Positions 40,272-51,300 of a stretch of 64,000 bases of DNA are shown here, piece after piece. Location: contig JAYKYS010000014.1 in NCBI GenBank assembly GCA_036924285.1, positions 6,262,001 through 6,326,000 on the forward strand, given 5' to 3'. Below the pieces are notes generated by a model. The model was not told the origin of the DNA, searched no databases, and saw only the letters and a list, made by a program, of their open reading frames with translations. The DNA comes from Asterella californica (Eukaryota > Streptophyta > Marchantiopsida > Marchantiales > Aytoniaceae). Both the position numbers and the translations under genes were made by a program. Within the stretch, counting starts at the first letter, position 1, and the number at the start of each line of letters is the position of its first letter.

Positions 40272-40450
40272 TCAATGAGAATCGTTTCACTGTGCGCGAG
40301 AACCACTCCCACTGTCTTGGCTATCAAAATCAGTGAGAGAGGAGAAAAAGAATATCATGAATCTTTTGAGAACCATTTCACTGTCCGCGAGAACCACTCT
40401 CATTGTCTTGGCTGTCAAAATCAGTGAGAGAGGAGAAAAAGAATAGCGTC
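40272..40450. repeat. Two-copy tandem repeat, 91-bp unit
   Basis: GAGAAYCRTTTCACTGTSCG begins at 40277 and 40368. Both copies continue through CGAGAACCACTC and AATCAGTGAGAGAGGAGAAA. It lies in the right portion of E2. Confidence 0.9.
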
Positions 40451-40956
40451 AATCTTTTTACTGTCAAACGGGCAGAAAATAGAACTTAGAAAAATCTTTC
40501 TTCTCAACAGTGAATCCAACTATCTATCTACTGTTCATTGTATGTGAATATTGCAGTTCACTATGAACTTCATAATGGTTAAGGATTGTCGAAGCATTTC
40601 ACAAGAAATCTCAATTTTGCACCATGTGCTCACGAATGTTCTCATGTTCGTAAGAAAAGAACCATTATTGACCGTTCGATTATTTTGATGTAGAACGTTG
40701 ATTCCTCATGTATACCCGTTCTGTAAGTAATGGTGACTTGATAACGGAGAGATGAATCTTCGAGGACACGATCTACAATGATTAGTTTTGCTAACCCGAT
40801 CGTTCCATAGAATTTTTCCGGTTTTTCTTCGCACGATATGTGATGTTTCTGCTTTACATATAACGTGTCTCCGGAACTTTTCAGTTATGGACTTCTCCGG
40901 AGGTCTCTGGAAAACGGAATATTTCCTGAGAAACCATGCGATGTGAACTCACCTTG

Positions 40957-42900
40957 CAGTCGCTCTCTCGCGAGTTTCATAGTCTTGACTTTTTTCGGTC
41001 AGTAGGAGGTGTCCAAATCCCGCTCGTCCATTGCTTCCTTCCCTTCCTTCCGCACTCCACCAGTCTCCGTTATAGTACTGTAGTATGGTTCGAACCAGAG
41101 CGTCAGCAAGGAACTTCGAGCGTTCCAGCCTTCCAGGTGTGTTATGGACGGACGGCTTCTGGAAATAAGCTCTCCTCAGTAGAATATCAAATTCATAATA
41201 TGACTCATATATTCTCTCTTCAGCAGAAACGAAGACGTCATGGTCATGTCCCTTAGGAGGACGTCATCCTGGATACATGAATTTGCATACGGTCTGGTGA
41301 ACAGGCCTTCCGTGGGACGAATCCATGGAGCGGGTAAGAAAGCGGTTATGTTATTTATTTATAATTAATTCTAATTCCCACACGTGAGAAAAGAATACTA
41401 CTGTTCCAACTTTTAGAGGGAAGGGAACTGCTGCTTTATCAAGGGCATCAATTGGCCATAATAGACGTGTGGCTACGGAAAACAATTGCAGGATCGATAA
41501 AATCTGTCTCTACAATGTACTTCTCTTTCTTGTTAATCTACTAGTATAATGTAGACTTCTCTCGCCTTGAAATGTGAATTAGCTCTGGTGATCAAGGGAT
41601 ATACTCTGGAAAGCACAAGTCTCATGTTTGAGTCTTAGTGCTAGCAAAAATGTTGTTCTTTTAATAGATGTGAGAGGAATATCCAGTAAATAATTTTTTT
41701 GAAACACAATGTTTCAGTTTGCAAGCGATTGTAAGGAGATTTTCTTTCATAGTGTCGCGAGTTTGTTCAATACCAGAACTTTTTAAATTTCAAAAATAAT
41801 ATATCTTTTACTTGAATTTCAGTTACAACAATTTTCTTTTATTTGTTCGCAATAGTTAGATCTCGGTTTGTGTACATCTTCAGTTTATATTGTAAATCTC
41901 AATAATTTTGTCATCTTGAATCTTAATCGTCATTTCTAATTAACAAATGAGAACGTGAGTAGTTGATGTAATTTCGATTGAGTTAAACGGTGAAACTGAA
42001 TCATGAAAAGTTTGAACTAAAATTGACTGAGGTGGGATACCTCACCGTCAATATACTGATATTTGTTATTTAAGAAAAACATCATTAGAATGATTATTGT
42101 TGTATTTCGCGCACTAATGTGTGGTTTCAAGCGTGTTCATATTTGAGATTCTGCTTCAGTAAATAATTTCTAGTTTTTGAAGACTCTTGTCGTTTCTCCA
42201 TATTGCTCCTCAGCAACTTTGATCAAGTGTCGAAAAGATCTCCGGATAGGCTTGCATATTAGTAAGGAGCTAGTTACTGTGGGCCAGATTGGTCCATCCT
42301 CCAGTATACATCCGTTCAGCAAAGTACTACTAGGATTACGATACTTGGGACTGAACCAACATGATAGATAACATCCATAGTCAAAACGAGTATTCTTCAT
42401 ATTATGTCACCAAATCTGGCTAAAGCTAACATACTTCTCGGATCTAACCCCTCAAGCGCTAAGCTCCTCTTTCCCTATTGGAGTTCTTCTATCCATGGAG
42501 TAAATTGGTTTAACTCCTCGTTTACTCTACAAGTTATATGTTCGGCGAAAACGTTAATCTCTTCCTCCGTTGTAAGCGAACTTGTAACCTCCCTTCTTCA
42601 GTTCAGATGTCTGCATTACATTACGAGAAGTAAACAATGAACACTCAGTCCCTTGTGTTTCTGATATTTACAAGAGAAGGACATCTATTCGTCTTCCTCT
42701 TGTCAAGTGTAGGACGGTGTCACTAATCTTAGGTGAGATTGTTTATGATGAACTTAGGTGGTTCATGTAGTAGCCTTACCACGTGAAGTGTTGCGTCACT
42801 AGATAACTGAACACATCATATGAAACTTATCTATTGGTACATTGGACACCGAATATCGGTATCCCAAGTGGTTTAGACTATAGTACTCTAAGAAAAAAAG
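40957..42900. other. Intergenic, no gene recognised
   Basis: Chance frames only. A tRNA-promoter-like tract lies at about 41578-41650. Confidence 0.45.
41578..41650 (+). repeat. tRNA-promoter-like (SINE-like) tract
   Basis: TTAGCTCTGGTGATCAAGGG resembles a tRNA D-arm/A box, and CATGTTTGAGTCTTAGTGC resembles a degenerate B box at normal tRNA spacing. The stems are imperfect, so this is a tRNA-derived repeat rather than a functional tRNA gene. Confidence 0.4.
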
Positions 42901-42919
42901 TAGTGATTTCAATCCCTTG

Positions 42920-43390
42920 CAGAGTGTTGGAGGTGCATACGTTGTAAATTCTCAACCAAGTTTTTGGTCCGAGTTTTATTGTTGGAGGTGCATACGCTGC
43001 AAATTCTCAACCAAGTTTTTGGTCCGAGTCTTGTTGTGATGAAATTACATTGACAGTCTTATAGTCCGTGAAGACATCAAGGGATGAATAATAACACTTA
43101 TTATTATTATCGTATTGATCAAATCGTGAAATCTCTTATTATTCTTATCATATTGATCTAATCGTGAAATCATTTGTGTCCCACAACTTACTTAAATTCT
43201 CAACGAAATTTCTGATCCGAGTCCTGCTGTGGTGGACTCACATGAACAGTCCAATGGTCCATGAAGACCCCAAGGGACAGATAATAACACTTATTATTAT
43301 TACCACAGTCCAATGGTCTATGAAGGCTCGAGAGGACATGTAATAACAATTATTATCATTTATCATATTGATCTAATCTTGAAATCACTC
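42920..43390. repeat. Local repeats, 54-55-bp tandem pair plus diverged copies
   Basis: GTTGGAGGTGCATACGYTG followed by AAATTCTCAACCAAGTTTTT occurs twice in tandem at about 42927-43035. Diverged pieces (AAATTCTCAACGAAATTTCTG, ATAATAACACTTATTATTAT) recur up to about 43390. Confidence 0.75.
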
Positions 43391-44019
43391 GTGTCCAACA
43401 ACTTATCTTAACTGATATTAACATATTTCAAATAAGTGTTGAAACTCCTAATGATAACCAATAGCCTAACAGACATCCGCATATGCATCCATATGTTATC
43501 TCATCGTAATTCTGCTATTGGACATACTAATCGACAAAAATCTATTAGCGAAAGATCATCACTCTTTTACATGAAAAGTAGTGAACATTTCAAAATTGGA
43601 AAATGGAAGTTCTTTCATGTACAAGATTCGATCGTAAGAACTTTTTGATGTGGATCATGTTGAAGACGTCCACTCTTTCATTGTTCTACAACTCGATTGC
43701 TATGGGTAATAAATCTTTAACAATACATATTCTTCAAGTAAGTTATTATTCATTATTTCAAAACTCACTATTACTATATATTATATATTATCACATTATT
43801 TCATCTATCTTGCAGTTAATAATAGATCAATCTAAACTCTTACAATCTTGACTCAACATATCTATAAGATCTTCTTACGATAGCAATAGAGATGTTGAGA
43901 TGAACTCCAGACATATATTGAAGAGAGCACAAGGAGGACAGTAAGTAATGGTAGTTCATCTCACATCGATAACTTAGATGTAAACGAATATAGATCCAAC
44001 TTGAAAAATTAATGTACTT
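43391..44019. other. AT-rich intergenic DNA
   Basis: Two short plus-strand frames (43436-43648 and 43603-43851) have no recognised domain. No other feature was seen. Confidence 0.45.
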
Positions 44020-44024
44020 GTAGC

Positions 44025-45845
44025 CATGACTTTATAGTGGTTATACTCTCAACACTAAGCTTTTCTTTTTCTTTTTGGTTTTCTCTTCTTATTTTATGTT
44101 GACCACGAGGGACTCAATTCACAAAAGAGATGATATGACCATGCAACCATCATCCTCAATCAAGCAGACTGGCACCAAATTAATGTTTGGGTGGTGTAGT
44201 ATTTTTGTATGTAGTGCTATGAGAACAATACTATGTTACACAAATTAGAAACATCAAAGAATATAAACACTCTGAGATTAAAGTATGTCAATTTTCATTC
44301 ATCATAACAATTCGTAGAATGATTAAATCACTTTCTCTAAGAACATATACATCTTCTAGTACTCAAAAGCTCATATACTCAGAAGCACAATCATCAATTA
44401 CAATCTAAAACGAGATCGATAAATCAGAACATGTGATGATCAACGAAGAAAATGCTTGATTAAGAGAGTTGATGATTGTTTCGAGATGCAAGACATTGAT
44501 AATCAGACTAGTGCCTCTCAAACTTCTTGACTTCTCAAATCCACATCTTCTTAGAGAGCTAGAAGATTGGAAAAGCTGGCAGAATGCACAAGAAGATGTG
44601 AGAGTCCTCCACGGGTCTCTTCTGTCTGACCCATAGCAGCCTGTTCTTTCTTCTTCTCGAAACTTTAGATAAGAATTGTGAGAAGACTTACTGGTCAAAT
44701 CTGGAAAGTAATGTCAAGGGTCATGTCTTCCCATTATGCAGTAAGCTTCTTCTGAGAGTGTATGCGAGTCTCACAGTCTAGCTTCCACTCTCTAAAGACG
44801 AATTTAGTCTTCCAAAAGACAGCTATTTTGTCTTTCGGAATTCTAACAGTGCTTCCTAAGTGCATCACGTCTTCCGATCTATATTTACGCAATACTAACT
44901 AAGCAAAGCATCTCATGGATTCTTAAGAAGAAATCCACCTTGCATTTCATCCTACTTCCTAACAGAAAATGAAGAGATGCATGAGAAGCGAAATCTGCGA
45001 ATCGATCAGAAGGATTGAAGGCTCATGCGATGACAATGACCTCCAAGAAGACTCTCGAGACAGCTTCTGGTTGACCGACATCTTCTAAAGACTTTCCACA
45101 TCTAGGTTTCTCATCACTGATCTCACTTGTCTTCGACTTCTTATACGCAATCTAGTCTCACAACAGACACTGAACATTCGCACTCTATCTTTCGATTTTC
45201 AATTCTTCATATGTATCCAACATCTCTAATACAATTGATATAACTCGTTTGATCTACAACTAGCATCCAAAAGTATGTAAAGAACTATCACTTTATAGTG
45301 ATTATACTCTCAACACTTCGCTTTTCTTTTTCTTTTTCTTTTTCTTTTTCTTTTTCTTTTTCTTTTCTTATTTTATGTGATTTTGATCACCAGGGGCTCG
45401 ATTCACAAAAGAGATGATATGATCATGCAACCATCATCCTCAATCAAGCAGACTGGCACCAAATTAATGTTTGGGTGGTGTAGTATTTTTGTATGAGAAC
45501 AATACTACATTACACAAATAGAAACATCACAGAATTGTTATAAACACTCCGGGATTAAAGTATGTCAATTTTCATTCATCATAACAATTCATAGAATGAT
45601 TAAATCACTTTCTCTAAGAAGATATACATCTTCTAGTACTCAAAAGCTCATATACTCAGAAGCACAATTATCAGTTACAATCTAAAATGAGATCGATCAA
45701 TCAGAACAGGTGACCAACGAAGGAAATGCTTGAAAGATCCAAAATCCAGTTCTTGATATGTATCCAACATCTCTAATACAATTGATATAACTCGTTTGAT
45801 CTGCAACGTCCAAAAGTATGTAACAAACTATCACTATCACTTCAT
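44025..45845. repeat. Tandem duplication with internal deletion in second copy
   Basis: Unit 1 (about 44025-45285, 1.26 kb) begins ACTTTATAGTGGTTATACTC and ends in CCAAAAGTATGTAAAGAACT. Unit 2 (about 45287-45845) starts with the same words and matches the first about 420 bp. It then jumps to the last about 90 bp (TATGTATCCAACATCTCTAA...), lacking about 0.7 kb. The shared 5' blocks include CAAGCAGACTGGCACCAAAT. No coding gene was recognised in either unit. Confidence 0.85.
45321..45366 (+). repeat. (CTTTTT)n microsatellite
   Basis: About seven CTTTTT units lie in the second duplicated unit. The equivalent position of unit 1 (about 44062-44082) has only a short interrupted run, so the tract expanded after the duplication. 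Confidence 0.9.
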
Positions 45846-46446
45846 ATCTATCTCAGAATCGTTCATAAATTGATTATTGTATTCTAAACACCAAAATCGT
45901 GAACTCCATTCCATACCCATGCTGTGAAAGCAAGTGGCTATAATCATTCATTAGGTCAAACTATCACTCAATCCTCTATCTTCTATTTCATGTTCTTCCT
46001 AACTCTTTCTTTTGAATCTACTTCTCTTGTGCAGACATAAAATCTTGCATTGATCAACCTCTTACTATTCTTCTTAAATCGTCTTGAAGATGAAATTCTA
46101 CACTACGTAAAGTAGAGCCTCTTCTCAACCCTCAAGAAACCTCTTACATGTACCATCTATCGATCATCAATTACTAAACTTTCATTCCTTCCAGAAAGAT
46201 CATTTGATGATTTTTTATTTGGTGTTTTCAAGATTAATCCTTTGAGTAACTTCATCCCCCAAGTAATGTTATCCTCCCTTGATAATGCCCACCAGCAAGA
46301 CTGAATGACAAGAAAAGAAATAAACTCCTCCAAGCATGATACACCCAACTCCTGGTAAATGATAAATGTTGTACATGTCACTTGGGTCTTCGCGGACCAT
46401 GAGACTGTATGTGCGAGTCTTACCACAGTGGAACTCGGACCAGAAA

Positions 46447-46541
46447 CTTTATTAATAATTTTATTAATAATTTACACGCGCATCCATCTTCAACCTCATT
46501 AATAATTTCATTAATAATTTACAAGCGCATCCATCTTCAAC
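46447..46541. repeat. Two-copy tandem repeat, about 51-bp unit
   Basis: ATTAATAATTTAYTTATTAA-like runs followed by TTTACAMGCGCATCCATCTT and CAACC occur twice in succession. The unit abuts a minus-strand tRNA-like tract. Confidence 0.8.
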
Positions 46542-46625
46542 CGTGCCCGCAAACTATTGAACCCACAGACCTTTCTCTTAGAGAACTGAAGGCAAAACCA
46601 CTTGTCATAAGGTAGTCAAACCTAC
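46540..46625 (-). repeat. tRNA-promoter-like (SINE-like) tract, minus strand
   Basis: The reverse complement has a D-arm-like TGACAAGTGGTTTTGCCTTC and then GAAAGGTCTGTGGGTTCAAT, a B-box-like word. The layout resembles the tract at 13801-13875 (TTCT..AAGAG stem before GGTC...GTTCAA), suggesting the same family. Not foldable as an intact tRNA. Confidence 0.35.
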
Positions 46626-48307
46626 AAAAATGATCAAGAAAGAAATCCTCTACCCTTTTCGTATGGAGATGTACAACTCCATCTTATATTTCTTCCAGAG
46701 ACCTGAGAATTTAACCCAAAAGTATGGAGCAAACCGGTTTTCTTGTGTTTAATAAGAGGTTCTGTACTGCGATTTAGAGACTCTGTTTCCTTTTTCTTAA
46801 TCTTCTTCTCTTTCACACTCTGTGCTTATAATCTGTATCGATATGGCGTCTTAGCCTTAGTGGCTGCATCGCCTAATGACACGCGCACACCAATCCGCCT
46901 CCAGAAGTGGCAAGGGCGCTCCCCGGTAAATTTCCCCTTCCAAGTAATGCCTGGGGTTGTGAGGTTAGTCGCATGGTGAAAGGACGAGTTCTAGTTTTGT
47001 TTCTATGCTCCCGTTTTATGGTCGAGTGTTTTTAACGACAGAAACAACTTGCTGTGTCTACATGGCTCTCATGTGTTTGGATGGTTTCAGAAGACATTAC
47101 ACAATTGCTTCCGCCAACTAAATTGGCTGAGCCAAAGATTCGACGGTAGCATGTGACGATAAGATGTACCAGTAGACTCATGTCAAACAATCTGCCAGTG
47201 TATTCATCTTCTTGCATATCAAAGATGAGAGTCATGTTTTATGTCCTACAGCCAGACGCAGATCGCAGGTTGTCTATCGCAGAAGTTCTAATACAGTCAT
47301 CAGCAGCTTGATATCTCAGGACACATGAGTATAAAGCCATTCATTAACGTGGAGAAAAACTTCAGCTCAGGAAACATAGAAACGAGGATTAAAGGATTAA
47401 AGGGAACTGCTTGGGCTCATCACATATATACAACTACTCCGCCGAGCCAACTTGGGCTTCATCTACTCTGAATACTAACAGATGTATCAGCTTTCTAACT
47501 AATCCTCGAAGGCCAGAAATGAGTATATCGGTAGAACTATACCAACCTTATGACGAGTTGAAATCCTGCTCCTTCCAGTCTCCAGCCTGATGGGCCTGGA
47601 AGCTTTAAACAACAACCAGCTGAACTATTTCTTCTACAAACCCCATGTCTTGTTCCTTCACTGTCAGCTTAACAACTGCGCTTTTATCTCCACCGAGCTG
47701 GAGTTCGAGCGTGCACTGTTATCTTCCGACTTCGAACGGTTGCAGTTCAGCTTGCTGGCCGGAATCAAACTCAACGTATCAACTCCAACATCGACGGACT
47801 GTGTACAATCACTTCTTCAAAAGATTGCGTCTCGTGTTCTGCTTCTTAGAATTCATATGTACATGTCGTTCACACAACCCAGTCGAATACAAAGGCACTC
47901 TGAATACAAAGGCATGCTCAATCCCGTAAGAAGCTTGTCGTTTGATTTAAACGACAAAAGGCTTTGATTAAGTTCCATTAACTCAAAGTAAGCTTCTGTA
48001 ACTGAAAATAATGACCTCAAATCAATCCCACAGATCATGCGTAAGTCTACAGGTGATGAAAAACAGAAAACCTTTAGCACGCAAGTTCGCAGAAAGCTGC
48101 TTATCGTAGAAGAAGGGTAAATCTTCATGCTGAAACAAACTACACATGGGAAGTGCCGAAGGGTTGCAGAGCTGCGCTCAAGGCAAAGCACACGGATAAC
48201 ACGGATCCACATCCATAACTTTCTCATGACAAGGTGGCAGGATTTCTGTTTCGTACCTGTGCACAACCAGTATCTAACCCGAAGGGTAGTGGTCAAAAAA
48301 TAAAAGC

Positions 48308-51300
48308 TCATGTCTGCATGCTTTCCATCTCCATCCTTTCCAGATCTGCTTGTGACAACAAAGTTGCATTCGTCCCTTGCCCTTTCTTATCGTAAGGCTG
48401 TGCCATTTTCCTCAGAAACTGGAGATGCCAATGATACAGCAAACCAAATAGTTTAGAATGAGAACCCTGTACCTGGATCACAATCTGCATCGCTACTTAC
48501 CAAGATAACATGATCACTAGTCTGCGAGAAGGTGGCTGCTTGAAGAATGATTCATTATTAAACTGGAACTGAAGAACTTACTCCCTTGCAGCAATATTAA
48601 TACTTCCTGCTTTCGACAGTATTCGAAGATGATGAGGTTGCTGCAAATAGGTAAGGTTCAAAATAACGAACCTCTCTAGCTATATGGAGAGACATATCGG
48701 TACTTAGATTCAAGTGGGCGTCCCGCAGATGAGTCTGAATCCATCCGGGCAGCTTCGAGCGTTTATCATGCCGATTGTACCTTCATTTTATACTCAGTGT
48801 TGTTAATTACTTATCAGCTGAGCAGGAACCCTGCTAGGACTTAAAATACAATGATGTCAGACTCAGAGCTGTCCCACAGAAATCACGCCTCAAAGCAGCA
48901 ACCACCAGTAACCAAAAGAAGTAACTCTTCCTCGCATATGAAACTTACAATACATAGCAAACAACATGTTTGAGCCTAAAAGACTACTTATTGAACTCCG
49001 AACAACTGCGTCGAGGATCAATACCGTTTGTCGGCGAAAATCATCATCCCATAATCTGCTTTCGACCGGATGACGCGTCCAACACATTGTGCAGCTTGTC
49101 TCTACAAACAGATGAAAAACGGTTTACTTATAACAGACATGAAGATCAAGGAAACAGTACCACATGCAGCTCAAAGGAAACATGACTTCACGTGACAAAA
49201 GTTTCACGATGACATTGCCAGCCTACTGCGTGTTACTTACTGGTGACAAAGATCGATCAATACGATTCACTCACCACAGCATCAAATGTCAGAAAGTCAC
49301 CCTCTTTGATCTGGAAAGTTTCTCTTAAATACTCCAGGCGAGCTCGGAGGATTCTGTAATGAGAATCGACCCGTGGATGAGCTGGAAGAAAATTCTTGGA
49401 GCGGGAAGTGCTAGGAATTATGTTGTAATCTGACGCACACACGTCCATGTGCTGAAGATCTCACCTGCTAAGTGTGTACTGGAAAGGTATCCCATACATA
49501 ATGACGAGTCTACCATAGTGCCTGTCAAAATCAATGCCTTCAGCAACCTTACCCCTGCAGCACGCGTGCAATTTAGTCAGCTAAAATACCGTCCATGGGT
49601 AGTTTGTCTTGGGGCTGAAACAAACTAAGTACTCTGTCGCAGAAAGCCACGTGTCTGACAGAATCTGGCACACAGAAGTCAACACTTCTACATCAATCCA
49701 TTCAGGAAACATAGGTCCAGCTCCTCAATATACTTCTATGAACTAGCTAACTGACGTAACACCAAGCGAAATTACACAACCAACGAACGAATATAACTTA
49801 CAATCTGCAACACTACTCCAAAGTTCAGAACTAAGAATTGGAGACAGATATCAACCTGGCAACTGAGAAAAATACAGCCCCACGACCACAATCGCATGCT
49901 CTTCGATAGTTGTCAAGCGCCAAAGTGGTCTCCACCACATCCTGTGTCTCTATAAATACTAGTTTGTGCTGCATAACTTCCTGTTCCAGGAAAGTCAAGT
50001 TAACGCGAAGTACACTGTGATAAACTACATGCTCAGTTTCTAGCTGATGTTTCAGGTACACAAGTTGATCGCTCCACTACCAGCCTTTGTGAATAATTTA
50101 CCGGAGTAAGTGAAGACGCTTTCTATCTTGATAAAACCAGACAACCCGTTCCAGTATTTTTACTGTCCAGATGTCAAGCGGCGTAAAAGCGATTTTGTGA
50201 TGTGAACCACAGAACTTCTCAACTGTGAACTCTCACCTGCAATATACCCATTTCGTTCCAGCTGTTGATAATGCCATCCATGTAAGAGTAACTCACAAAG
50301 AAGCAAACCACGCCATCTGGTACGGCAGAGACCATCTCAAGTAGAAGTCGACCATAATTTCGGACGACCCCAGGATCACTTCGCATGTCAAACTTGGTGC
50401 TGACTGGAAGTTGGTCGCTGAAACAGTGAATGAGAACAAACAATGAGAAACAGTAATATGTCCAAGCTTGAATAAGTCTGGAAGATGATTTCTCTCCAGT
50501 CTTGAACGTTTCAGAATAACGGCGTATTCATCTCGGAGTTGACAGCTTACTGTAAATTCGTTCAAATATATTCTTCAACGGAAGACATAAATCAGGCGGA
50601 AAGCAGCGGGATTTTACCTTCCTCTTGTGAGGATCATTGGACAAAGACAATCTCTTGTCAGTGTCATTGTGAAGCTTTTGAAAATGACCGGATTAAAATT
50701 CAAAAGCCGCGGATACAAGTCAATTGGACTCAATGTTCCAGAAGTGATAACGACAGATTGAAAACGTTCGAAGACGGGCTTTATTGCGATCGATGCATCC
50801 AAACAGCTTAGCTGCAGCCATATCAACTTGCGATCAGAAAGTCACAACACAATCAACGAAGAAAGCTGATTATCCTAGAAACCCCTGGTCCGTCCCCAGA
50901 GTTGGATGACACTTGCACTCAGAACTTAACAGTTATAAGCCACAACGTTCCCAGTCCACTCAGCTTTTAGCTTAGAGAAGCTAAGAAAACAACCAAAGCA
51001 ACATGTAGTATGAGGCTTACAACGCTTCAATGGACAGGCTTGATATACACGAACGTAATTGCTGCCTCTCGGTCCACTACTCGATTATGGAAACCAGACT
51101 GGTCTAGGCTGTGACCTCGCTTTCGAAACTTATTATCGTACGTCGAGAATGGCATATTTTATCAAGGACCACGCTCTAGCACTTAGGTAGCCCGCAAATA
51201 ACCCGGCGACGTACATAGTAAGCAGCAAACAGGCGCCAAATGTGCGCTAACTTGCCATAAGGAGTTTAGCCAATTGTCTGTAACCGAAGGATGTGCCAAT

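Larger units (their letters stand above)
34291..40956. mobile_element. Large transposon copy (E2) with Harbinger-type cargo
   Basis: The left end (CAGGCTACGGTCACATGGGA onward, about 220 bp) and right end (about 330 bp ending GTGAACTCACCTTG) match the two ends of E1, inverted, at roughly 85% by eye. Total length is 6666 bp. Inside are a broken Harbinger DDE transposase (35275-36110, plus) and a Myb/SANT-like gene remnant (36457-36910, minus), the two-gene set of autonomous PIF/Harbinger elements. CTCCGGAG palindromes sit near both ends. The outer termini CAGG/CAAGG look more hAT-like than Harbinger-like, so superfamily is unresolved and the cargo may be a nested element. No target duplication was found. 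Confidence 0.7.
45846..48307. other. Intergenic plus XPD 3' region
   Basis: No gene recognised. The part next to 48308 is the probable 3' untranslated region of XPD (minus). The 152-codon frame at 47853-48311 minus overlaps the XPD stop out of frame and has no domain; it is regarded as chance. Confidence 0.45.

Noticed and set aside
47853..48311. 152-codon minus-strand frame overlapping the XPD stop
   Set aside because: It is out of frame with XPD, has no recognisable domain, and sits where the XPD 3' untranslated region is expected.
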